Shown here: positions 1 through 5,576 of the stretch, piece by piece
Layout of the letters: each line of letters begins with the position of its first letter
Position numbering within the stretch: position 1 is the first letter of the stretch
From: an uncultured Bacilli bacterium
GTDB lineage: Bacteria; Bacillota_I; Bacilli_A; RF39; UBA660
Length of the DNA stretch: 5,637 nucleotides
Direction: 5' to 3'
Assembly: GCA_934090595.1 (NCBI GenBank)
Contig: CAKOJO010000069.1
Span: forward strand, 1-5,637
Notes under the pieces: model-generated
What the model saw: only the letters and a program-made list of their open reading frames with translations
Database searches by the model: none
Told to the model about the DNA's origin: nothing
Program-made: the position numbers and the translations under genes

Positions 1-42
1 ACTCACTTCGTTCGCCCTTGATTTTTAATTTATAAAATAGTT

Positions 43-132
43 CTTTTTATGATGTCTCTGAAATGGGGTTCACATCAGAACCGATTGGTTCTTTTTTAAG
101 TGTTTCTAAATACTTGTAATCCTGGGTTTGTG
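43..132 (+). pseudogene. Decayed remnant of a class B PBP transpeptidase gene
   Basis: No open gene runs here, but codons 100-132 read VFLNTCNPGFV, nearly the same as VFENSCNPGFV (residues 346-356) of the intact PBP downstream, which contains its SxN active-site motif. At DNA level 98-132 matches 1214-1248 at 27 of 35 positions by hand count. Further matches lie in the same order: an exact 11-base match (43-53 versus 1127-1137), then a GAAA/TGG patch, then CATCAGA at 73-79. This implies an internal deletion of some tens of bases plus small indels. In-frame stops at 97 (TAA where the intact gene has CAA) and 133 show that it is dead. Weaker similarity may extend left to about 19 and right towards 175. 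The identity is too low for a recent copy of the neighbour, so I infer a relic of a former tandem PBP paralogue. Confidence 0.6.
77..97 (+). terminator. Rho-independent terminator-like hairpin upstream of the PBP gene
   Basis: A perfect 6-bp stem, AGAACC (77-82) with GGTTCT (87-92), closes a GATT loop and is followed directly by T residues through 97. It lies inside the PBP relic. GGTTC at 67-71 could pair instead with GAACC at 78-82 and block the terminator, so attenuation is conceivable. A chance hairpin in a dead gene is equally possible. Confidence 0.5.
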
Positions 133-168
133 TAGATTGATTTTGGTTCTAATATTTTTATTTTTTTA

Positions 169-174
169 TATAAT
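169..174 (+). promoter_or_regulatory. Possible -10 box for the PBP gene
   Basis: A perfect TATAAT lies only 6 bases before the GTG at 181. No good -35 is seen: TTCTAA at 147-152 has 16-bp spacing but matches TTGACA at only three positions. In DNA this AT-rich, TATAAT can occur by chance. If it is real, transcription would begin at about 181, which favours either a leaderless message or the later TTG start at 190. Confidence 0.25.
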
Positions 175-180
175 TAACTG

Positions 181-2100
181 GTGATTACTTTGTTTACTAA
201 GAATAATAATATTAGAATTAAAATGGTTTTATTTGTTATAGTTGTACTTTTGATATTTGTTATTTTACGTATTTTTTATGTTCAGACTGTTTCTTATAAG
301 AAGCTTAGTTTACTTTCTGATGATTTATGGAGTAGGAAGCTTCCTATTACTGCTGAACGTGGTAAGATACTTGATCGTAATGGTAAAGTTCTTGCTGATA
401 ATATTACTACTACGTCTTTGATTGTTATACCTAATCAAATTGTTGATAAAGAAAGAACTGCTAAAATACTTAGTGAGTGTTTGAATACTTCATATGATGA
501 TATTTATAAACATATTACTAAGGTGACTTCTATTGAAAGAATTCATCCTGAAGGTAGAAGGTTATCTAAGAAAGTTAGTGATAAGATAAATAGTTATAAT
601 TTGGATGGTGTTTATTTGGTTAAGGAGTCTCAAAGATATTATCCTAATAATGAAATGTTGTCTCATGTTATTGGTTATGTTGGTATAGATAATCAAGGTT
701 TGTCTGGTATTGAGCTTTTATATAATGATTATTTAACTGGTGATGATGGTGCGATTAAGTATTATAGTGATGCTAAGGGTAATAAGCTTGATATTAGTGA
801 AGTGTATATTGAGGCTACTAGTGGTATGGATATAATGCTTACTATTGATTATGATATACAGGTTTCTATTGAAAGGGAACTTAATAATATAGTTAAAATG
901 TTTAGTCCTGATAATGCTCTTGCAATTGCAATGGATCCTAATACTGGTGAGGTTTTAGGAATGTCTTCTCGTCCTAATTATGATCCTAATAATTATAAGA
1001 ATTATAGTGCAGAGACTCTTAATAGGAATTTGCCTATATGGATGACTTATGAACCTGGTTCTACGTTTAAAATTATTACTACGTCTGCAGCGGTTGAAGA
1101 AGGGGTTATTGATTTAGAACATGATACTTTTTATGATCCTGGTTCTGTTAAGGTAAGTGGTGCTAAAATAAGATGTTGGAAAAGTGGAGGACATGGTCAT
1201 CAGACTTTTCTTCAAGTTTTTGAGAATTCTTGCAATCCTGGATTTGTTTCAATGGGATTTCGTTTAGGGAAAGAAAAATTGTTTTCGTATATAGATTTGT
1301 TTGGATTTGGTGAAAAAACTGGAATAGATCTTAATGGAGAGGGTAAAGGGATACTGTTTAATCTTGATAAGGTACATGATTTGGAGCTTGCTACTACTGC
1401 TTTTGGACAAGGTGTTAGTGTTACTCCGATACAACAAGTTACTGCGGTTTCCTCGATAGTTAATGGTGGTTATTTATATAAGCCTTATGTAGTTAAGAGT
1501 ATTCTTGATACTAAGACTAATAATATTATTAAAACTAATGAAAAAAATTTAGTTAGAAAGACAATTAGTCTTAATACTTCGAAGATAATGAGAATGGCTC
1601 TTGAGAGTGTTGTATCTAATGGTGGAGGTAAGATGACTTATATTGATGGTTATCGTGTTGGAGGTAAGACTGGTACTGCTCAAAAAGTTTCTAATGGTAG
1701 ATATTTAGAGAATAATTATATAATGAGTTTTATGGCTGTTTTACCTAGTAATGATCCTAAGGTTGTTTTATATCTTGCTATTGATAATCCTAAAAAGACT
1801 GCTCTTTTGTCTAGTTATACAACAACTCCATTTGTTAGAAAGATACTTTTAGATATTATTTCTATTATGGATATAAAGAAGCAACCTGATCAAAAGGAAA
1901 AGGATTATGAATGGTATGATAAGAAGTATTACGATGTTCCTAATGTAGTGGGTCTTACTAAGAAAGAGGCAAAGAAGTTACTTTATAATTTTGATATTTC
2001 TTTTGAAGGAGATGGAAATATTGTTTTGGAACAGAGTATTAAACCTAATACGAGGTATTATGAGACTGGTACAATAAGACTTCTTATGGGTGATGAATAA
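181..2100 (+). CDS. Class B penicillin-binding protein (transpeptidase) with one PASTA domain, SpoVD/FtsI type
   Basis: This is a D,D-transpeptidase that cross-links peptidoglycan at the outer face of the membrane. A single membrane anchor spans about residues 15-35. The dimerisation domain follows from about 55, with the RGKILDRNG signature at 60-68. The transpeptidase domain (about 244-556) has all three catalytic motifs: S294-T-F-K297 with the acylated serine, S350-C-N352, and K496-T-G498. One PASTA domain covers about 583-638. At 639 residues with a single PASTA it resembles SpoVD more than the longer two-PASTA division PBPs, but sequence alone does not separate a sporulation role from a division role. 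The start is uncertain: GTG 181 has no clear ribosome site, TTG 190 is preceded by GGTGAT (180-185), and ATG 223 would remove the positive residues ahead of the anchor. A terminator follows directly, and a PBP relic lies upstream. Confidence 0.93.
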   Translation: MITLFTKNNNIRIKMVLFVIVVLLIFVILRIFYVQTVSYKKLSLLSDDLWSRKLPITAERGKILDRNGKVLADNITTTSLIVIPNQIVDKERTAKILSECLNTSYDDIYKHITKVTSIERIHPEGRRLSKKVSDKINSYNLDGVYLVKESQRYYPNNEMLSHVIGYVGIDNQGLSGIELLYNDYLTGDDGAIKYYSDAKGNKLDISEVYIEATSGMDIMLTIDYDIQVSIERELNNIVKMFSPDNALAIAMDPNTGEVLGMSSRPNYDPNNYKNYSAETLNRNLPIWMTYEPGSTFKIITTSAAVEEGVIDLEHDTFYDPGSVKVSGAKIRCWKSGGHGHQTFLQVFENSCNPGFVSMGFRLGKEKLFSYIDLFGFGEKTGIDLNGEGKGILFNLDKVHDLELATTAFGQGVSVTPIQQVTAVSSIVNGGYLYKPYVVKSILDTKTNNIIKTNEKNLVRKTISLNTSKIMRMALESVVSNGGGKMTYIDGYRVGGKTGTAQKVSNGRYLENNYIMSFMAVLPSNDPKVVLYLAIDNPKKTALLSSYTTTPFVRKILLDIISIMDIKKQPDQKEKDYEWYDKKYYDVPNVVGLTKKEAKKLLYNFDISFEGDGNIVLEQSIKPNTRYYETGTIRLLMGDE

Positions 2101-2130
2101 ACATGAGTTTTAACTTGTGTTTTTTATTTT
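2101..2130 (+). terminator. Terminator of the PBP gene
   Basis: The hairpin starts right after the PBP stop codon. ACATGAGTT (2101-2109) pairs with AACTTGTGT (2112-2120) over up to nine pairs, two of them G-T wobbles; the innermost pair probably opens to give a four-base loop. A T-rich tail runs from 2121 to 2130. It separates the PBP transcript from the pyrophosphatase-GNAT gene. Confidence 0.75.
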
Positions 2131-2137
2131 TGTTTTG

Positions 2138-2146
2138 TGTTATAAT
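2138..2146 (+). promoter_or_regulatory. Extended -10 promoter of the pyrophosphatase-GNAT gene
   Basis: TG, one base, then TATAAT (2141-2146) makes a perfect extended -10 element. The -35 is poor: TTGTGT at 2115-2120 is 20 bases away and overlaps the terminator stem, and the position at 17-bp spacing is not consensus-like. Extended -10 promoters tolerate a weak -35. The expected leader is about 25 bases. Confidence 0.65.
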
Positions 2147-2165
2147 TTTAGTAGATATTACTTAT

Positions 2166-2172
2166 GGAGGTG
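2166..2172 (+). promoter_or_regulatory. Ribosome binding site that sets the start at 2179
   Basis: GGAGGTG lies 6 bases before ATG 2179. An in-frame ATG at 2164 runs into this motif and has no ribosome site of its own, so the shorter protein beginning MEKVDS is the likely product. Confidence 0.8.
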
Positions 2173-2178
2173 TTGTTT

Positions 2179-3033
2179 ATGGAAAAGGTTGACTCTATTT
2201 CTTATTTAGGAACGAACGTAAATATTAAAATAGATAGAAAGTTAGGATCTAGGCATCCAAAACATGGATTTATGTATATGTTAAATTATGGTTTTGTTCC
2301 TAATACTGTTAGTGGTGATAATGAAGAGTTAGATGCTTATTTGATTGGTGAATTTGAACCTGTTGATGAGGCAGTTGGAAAGGTTATTGCTGTAATTCAT
2401 AGAATTAATGACGATGATGATAAGTTAGTTGTGTCTAAGAATGGAAAGGATTATTCTGATGATGCTATTAGAGCTTTGACTGAGTTTCAAGAAAAATATT
2501 TTGAATCAGAAATAATTAGAGTTAAAAAAGAAGTGGTTGATAGTGATATAGTTATTGAAGAATATGATGATAAGTATTTAGAGGATATAAAAGACTTATT
2601 AGTGGAATTAGAAGAATATATTGTTTCGATAGATAAGGATAATTTAGATAGACTTCATAGTGATTATAGAGATAAAATGACTTTGATAGATCTTGACTTA
2701 ATAAACAAGAATAATGGAAAATGTTATGTTGCTTTAGATAATGATAAAGTTGTTGGATTAATTATGGGGATTATTTCTAAGTATGATGAATATGATTACT
2801 TGGATTATAAGTGTCCTAAAAGAGGAGAGGTTATGGAACTTGTTGTGTCTAGTAAGGTTAGACATAATGGTATAGGTCAACAATTGATAAATGCTATGGA
2901 AGATTATTTTGTCTTGCAAGAATGTGAATATGTTTTAGTAGATGTATTTGCTTATAATGATAATGCAATTAAGTTTTATAGTAAGAATGGTTATCATCCT
3001 AGAATGATTACTAATATTAAAAAGATGAGATAG
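2179..3033 (+). CDS. Family I inorganic pyrophosphatase fused to a GNAT acetyltransferase domain
   Basis: The protein has 284 residues and two domains. Residues about 5-115 match the short clostridial-type soluble inorganic pyrophosphatases, which hydrolyse PPi to phosphate in the cytoplasm: an IDRKLGSRHPKHG stretch (18-30), NYGFVP (36-41), the metal-binding D47-N-E-E-L-D52 segment (E49 where the classical signature has D), and NDDDDK at 77-82. The key acidic and lysine positions are present, so activity is plausible. Residues about 122-284 form a GNAT fold: the acetyl-CoA loop R228-H-N-G-I-G233 follows a VMELVVSS strand, and the C-terminal NDNAIKFYSKNGYHP motif covers about 260-274. The acetyl acceptor cannot be read from sequence. 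The frame is open and collinear through the linker (about 112-122), so this is a true fusion. A broken GNAT frame begins 8 bases downstream and was probably cotranscribed. Confidence 0.88.
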   Translation: MEKVDSISYLGTNVNIKIDRKLGSRHPKHGFMYMLNYGFVPNTVSGDNEELDAYLIGEFEPVDEAVGKVIAVIHRINDDDDKLVVSKNGKDYSDDAIRALTEFQEKYFESEIIRVKKEVVDSDIVIEEYDDKYLEDIKDLLVELEEYIVSIDKDNLDRLHSDYRDKMTLIDLDLINKNNGKCYVALDNDKVVGLIMGIISKYDEYDYLDYKCPKRGEVMELVVSSKVRHNGIGQQLINAMEDYFVLQECEYVLVDVFAYNDNAIKFYSKNGYHPRMITNIKKMR

Positions 3034-3041
3034 GGATATAT

Positions 3042-3260
3042 ATGAAAAATATTGAATTAGTTAAGCCCGAATTAAGTGATTATTGGTATGAAGAAATGAT
3101 TCAAAGTGTTCCTGATACTATGAGTTATAATGCTTTTTATGATGTATCTTATTTTGGATATCATTATGATACGGGTTGTATTGATTTTCCAAAAGAAAAG
3201 TGAAAAGATAAGTATGATGAAATAATTGAAGTAGTAAAAGATATTAAAAGATTAATATAG
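3042..3260 (+). pseudogene. Broken GNAT acetyltransferase, N-terminal fragment with in-frame TGA
   Basis: ATG 3042 follows the preceding stop by 8 bases and has AGGGA (3032-3036), overlapping that stop codon, as its ribosome site. The first 53 codons resemble the N-terminus of a GNAT subfamily recognised from memory by PDTMSYNA (about 24-31) and YDTGCIDFPKEK (about 42-53). The next codon is TGA at 3201, exactly where that family has Trp (FPKEKW). Beyond it the frame runs 18 more codons to TAG 3258. The acetyl-CoA binding core expected further on is absent, so no working acetyltransferase can be made even with read-through. TGG codes every Trp in the intact neighbours, so I read this as a nonsense mutation in a decaying gene. 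A 53-residue product could still be translated. Sequencing error is possible. Confidence 0.7.
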
Positions 3261-3406
3261 ATGCTTTGGATGATCTTGTTTGCTGGTTTTATGAATTACT
3301 ACATGAATATCAACATTTAACTGGATTTTCCGATAGTAGAATAAATGGATTATGTGTTGTTTTAAATAGACAGATAAATAAGCTTAGAAAGAGAATAGAT
3401 TTATAA
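3248..3406 (+). pseudogene. Unidentified 3' gene fragment, frameshifted against the GNAT remnant
   Basis: This frame is open from 3248 to TAA 3404-3406 and has no ATG. It encodes about 52 residues that look like real protein: LVCWFYELLHEYQHLTGFSD, then RINGLCVVLNRQINKLRKR, predicted mostly helical with a basic end. I do not recognise the family, and it does not resemble the missing C-terminal half of a GNAT. Adding one A to the AAAA run at 3246-3249 would join it in frame to the GNAT remnant and give one 121-residue frame with TGA at codon 54. It may be the tail of a different gene joined to the GNAT start by an old deletion, or a small gene that has lost its start. There is no ribosome site just ahead of it. 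Confidence 0.45.
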
Positions 3407-3429
3407 AGAATATTTTTAGTTCTTTTTTT
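3405..3429 (+). terminator. Weak terminator candidate after the broken genes
   Basis: AAAGAA (3405-3410) can pair with TTCTTT (3420-3425) around a nine-base loop, followed by a T-rich stretch to about 3436. The stem has only one G-C pair, so stability is doubtful; the position between the remnant and the mraY promoter is right. The rest of the gap to 3502 shows no gene or other clear element. Confidence 0.3.
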
Positions 3430-3502
3430 CTTTTTATGAAATAAAATTAATAGGAATGGTGCTTACTTTATGTAAATAAATGCGTATTTTAATAAATTAT
3501 TC

Positions 3503-3531
3503 TAGGAAATGTATTAAAAATATAGTATAAT
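3503..3531 (+). promoter_or_regulatory. Probable promoter of mraY
   Basis: TATAAT at 3526-3531 is a perfect -10. TAGGAA at 3503-3508 is a weak -35 (three of six matches) at 17-bp spacing. Predicted transcription starts near 3538, giving a leader of about 19 bases. The in-frame ATG at 3530 overlaps this -10 box and so cannot be the usual start. Confidence 0.6.
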
Positions 3532-3540
3532 GTTTTTTGA

Positions 3541-3548
3541 AAGAGGTG
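3541..3548 (+). promoter_or_regulatory. Ribosome binding site that sets the mraY start
   Basis: AAGAGGTG ends 8 bases before ATG 3557 and supports that start over ATG 3530, which has no ribosome site upstream and lies within the -10 box. Confidence 0.75.
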
Positions 3549-3556
3549 CATTATAT

Positions 3557-4537
3557 ATGTTGTTACTTACTAAATCAATTTTATCTTTAATGATTGGTTT
3601 TATTGCTGCGGTTATAGTCGGTTTAATATTAATACCATTTTTAAAGAGAATTAATTTTGGTCAAAGAATTAGTGAATATGTTGGGGAGTCTCATAGAAAA
3701 AAAGAAGGAACTCCAACGATGGGGGGAATTATTTTTATAATACCTACTGTTCTTGGAATTGCATATTTGGTTATGAGTGGAAAAGTTGAGATGACTTATA
3801 ACTTAGGAATAGTATTACTTGTTTTTATTCTTTATGCAATACTTGGATTTTTAGATGATTTTCTTAGTATTAAGAGAGGAAAGAATGAAGGACTTACTGT
3901 TTCACAAAAGTTTATTGGTCAGATAATTATTGCGCTTTTATTTTTTGCAATTTATATGAAGTTTAATGGTGATACTAGTTTTGTTGTTACTACTTTGGGT
4001 ATTAATATTGAACTTGGATGGCTTTATGGAATATTTATACTTTTATTTATGGTGTGGTTTTCTAATGCTGTTAATCTTACTGATGGACTTGATGGTTTAT
4101 CTGGAGGACTTAGTGCAATATCTTTTGTGTCATATGCTCTTATTGCTCTTTTTGTGGGTAAAGAAGATATAGGAATCTTTTGTTTCTTATTAGTTGGAGC
4201 TTTAGCAGGATTTTTAATGTTTAATAGTTATCCCGCCAGAGTGTTTATGGGTGATACTGGATCTTTAGCACTTGGTGCTACGCTTGCTGCAGTTGCTATT
4301 CTTACAAGAAGGGAAATAACACTTTTTGTAGTGGGTCTTGTTTTCTGTGTTGAGGCATTTAGTGTTATGTTGCAAGTATTTTGGTATAAAACTAAGCATA
4401 AAAGAATATTCTTAATGACTCCGATTCATCATCATTTTGAAAAACTTGGTTATGAAGAGCCAGATATAGTAAAGGGTTTCTGGTTAGTAGGTATTATTTG
4501 TTCAGTTCTTGGAATATTTTTTGCAGTTTGGATATAA
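3557..4537 (+). CDS. mraY: MraY, phospho-N-acetylmuramoyl-pentapeptide transferase
   Basis: MraY moves phospho-MurNAc-pentapeptide from its UDP carrier to undecaprenyl phosphate, making lipid I and releasing UMP; it is the first membrane step of peptidoglycan synthesis. From the chosen start the protein has 326 residues, normal for the family, and is strongly hydrophobic with about ten membrane segments. Family motifs appear in order: GTPTMGG (51-57), the D100-D101 pair with KRGKNEG (106-112), N173-LTDGLDGL (173-181), the MGDTGS loop (231-236) and the H291-H-H293 motif in MTPIHHHFEKLG. All key acidic and histidine residues are present, so it should be active. It usually sits beside PBP and mur genes; here murD would be expected next, but a convergent radical SAM gene follows, with a shared terminator. 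It has its own promoter. Confidence 0.97.
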   Translation: MLLLTKSILSLMIGFIAAVIVGLILIPFLKRINFGQRISEYVGESHRKKEGTPTMGGIIFIIPTVLGIAYLVMSGKVEMTYNLGIVLLVFILYAILGFLDDFLSIKRGKNEGLTVSQKFIGQIIIALLFFAIYMKFNGDTSFVVTTLGINIELGWLYGIFILLFMVWFSNAVNLTDGLDGLSGGLSAISFVSYALIALFVGKEDIGIFCFLLVGALAGFLMFNSYPARVFMGDTGSLALGATLAAVAILTRREITLFVVGLVFCVEAFSVMLQVFWYKTKHKRIFLMTPIHHHFEKLGYEEPDIVKGFWLVGIICSVLGIFFAVWI

Positions 4538-4538
4538 G

Positions 4539-4571
4539 AAAAGAGTTAAGTTTAGTTACTTAGCTCTTTTT
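4539..4571. terminator. Shared hairpin terminator between mraY and the convergent radical SAM gene
   Basis: AAGAGTTAAG (4541-4550) pairs with CTTAGCTCTT (4559-4568) over ten pairs, one of them a G-T wobble, around an eight-base loop; two further A-T pairs can extend the base. On the + strand it is followed by T residues to 4571, two bases after the mraY stop. On the - strand the T tail is poorer, and the hairpin covers the last codons and the stop of the radical SAM gene. Confidence 0.75.
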
Positions 4572-5482
4572 CCTTGATATGAATCTCTTCTTTTCATTTC
4601 CTTATCTATTTCGTTTAAAACACAGAATTTTTTAATTAACCAGTTTGGTTCAATTAGATCATCTTCTTTTGGATCTCCAGTTATTCTATTTATTACTATG
4701 TTTTCATTTAGATATTCTAACTGATCACATACAATGTTTGTATATTCTTCTCTTGTGAGAACGTGGAATTGTTCTTTTTTGTAAAGTTCTTCTAATGGAG
4801 TGTCTTTTAGAATGTGTAGCATATGTATTTTAATGCCATCTATATTTTTGCTATTTAAATATTTTGCTGTTTCTATCATCATTTGTTTTGTTTCAAATGG
4901 TAATCCATTTATGATGTGGACTACTACTTTTATGTTTTTATTTTGTAATCTTTTTAAAGTTTGTTCAAATTCTTGAATAGTGTATCCTAGATTTAATAGT
5001 TTATTTGTTTTTTCGTGTATTGTTTGAAGTCCTAATTCGATAGTTAGGTCTGTTTTTTTATTTAATTCTTCTAAATAGTTTAAGCATTCTTCAGATATGG
5101 CATCACAACGAGTGGCTATGTTTATTCCTAACACATTTTCATATGTTAGGACTTCTTCATATTTTTGTTTTAAGTAGTTTAAGTCTCCATAAGTGTTTGT
5201 ATTTGCTTGAAAGTATGCGATGTATTTAGCATTTGGCCATTTTTTATGAAGCATGTTTTTAATGTTTTGAAACTGTTCTTTTAGATTGTCTTTTTTATTT
5301 CCTGCAAAGTCTCCAGATCCGTTTTTACAATATATGCATCCTCCATATCCTTTTGTGCCATCTTTATTTGGACAGGTTAGCCCTAGATTAAGGCTTACTT
5401 TAAATACTTTTGTGTTGTATTTCTTTTTATAGTAGTAATCTAGTGTGTAGTATCTTTTGTTTGTATTAGAGTTTTTAAACAT
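4556..5482 (-). CDS. TIGR01212-type radical SAM protein (YhcC/YtqA family)
   Basis: The protein is a cytoplasmic 4Fe-4S enzyme that would cleave S-adenosylmethionine to start radical chemistry; the physiological reaction of this family is not one I can state with confidence. The 308 residues match the family's usual length of about 300. Cluster cysteines C37, C49 and C52 sit in TCPNKDGTKGYGGCIYC, the family's CX11CX2C spacing in place of the classical CX3CX2C, followed by GSGDFAG (55-61). YIAYFQANTNTY (87-98), ATRCD (123-127), ELGLQT (149-154) and GLPFET (193-198) are further conserved stretches of the radical SAM barrel. I chose ATG 5482 because GGAAGTG (5488-5494) lies 5 bases upstream with a strong promoter beyond it; the in-frame ATG at 5530 lies inside the -35 element. 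Transcribed alone, convergent with mraY. Confidence 0.92.
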   Translation of the reverse strand: MFKNSNTNKRYYTLDYYYKKKYNTKVFKVSLNLGLTCPNKDGTKGYGGCIYCKNGSGDFAGNKKDNLKEQFQNIKNMLHKKWPNAKYIAYFQANTNTYGDLNYLKQKYEEVLTYENVLGINIATRCDAISEECLNYLEELNKKTDLTIELGLQTIHEKTNKLLNLGYTIQEFEQTLKRLQNKNIKVVVHIINGLPFETKQMMIETAKYLNSKNIDGIKIHMLHILKDTPLEELYKKEQFHVLTREEYTNIVCDQLEYLNENIVINRITGDPKEDDLIEPNWLIKKFCVLNEIDKEMKRRDSYQGKRAK

Positions 5483-5487
5483 AGTAT

Positions 5488-5494
5488 CACTTCC
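5488..5494 (-). promoter_or_regulatory. Ribosome binding site of the radical SAM gene
   Basis: Reading on the - strand, GGAAGTG is followed by five bases and then the ATG at 5482-5480. This fixes the start of the radical SAM gene 16 codons inside the longest open frame. Confidence 0.7.
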
Positions 5495-5501
5495 GATTAG
5501 T

Positions 5502-5530
5502 ATTATAACTAATATTTGAATTATTTTCAA
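5502..5530 (-). promoter_or_regulatory. Near-consensus housekeeping promoter of the radical SAM gene
   Basis: On the - strand, TTGAAA (-35, 5530-5525) and TATAAT (-10, 5507-5502) are separated by exactly 17 bases. This is the best promoter in the window (11 of 12 positions match consensus). Transcription should start near 5495, so the leader is very short, carrying little more than the ribosome site. Confidence 0.8.
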
Positions 5531-5532
5531 AT
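5514..5532. repeat. Perfect inverted repeat over the -35 box, possible operator
   Basis: ATTTGAA (5514-5520) and TTCAAAT (5526-5532) are perfect inverted 7-base arms around a five-base spacer, covering the -35 element of the radical SAM promoter. The placement suits a repressor site, but AT-rich palindromes of this length are not rare, and I recognise no known regulator's consensus. Confidence 0.35.
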
Positions 5533-5576
5533 GTTAGTTGTAGTTTGATAATTTTTTTTAAAAGTTCTGTTCAACT

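Noticed and set aside
49..99. Sixteen-residue leader peptide overlapping the terminator
   Set aside because: It has no ribosome site and no run of regulatory codons, and the region is better explained as PBP relic sequence; kept only as part of the attenuator idea.
3201..3203. TGA as a selenocysteine codon
   Set aside because: No stem-loop typical of a bacterial SECIS is apparent just downstream, and the family position is Trp, not Cys.
3530..3556. Nine-codon N-terminal extension of mraY from ATG 3530
   Set aside because: The ATG overlaps the TATAAT box, and the good ribosome site at 3541-3548 serves ATG 3557.
3966..4172. Open frame of 68 codons on the + strand inside mraY
   Set aside because: It lies wholly within mraY in another frame, is made almost entirely of Leu/Val/Met from the shifted hydrophobic codons, and has no ribosome site.
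5483..5530. Sixteen-codon N-terminal extension of the radical SAM protein from ATG 5530
   Set aside because: It runs through the -35, -10 and ribosome site of the gene's own promoter; family length fits the ATG at 5482.
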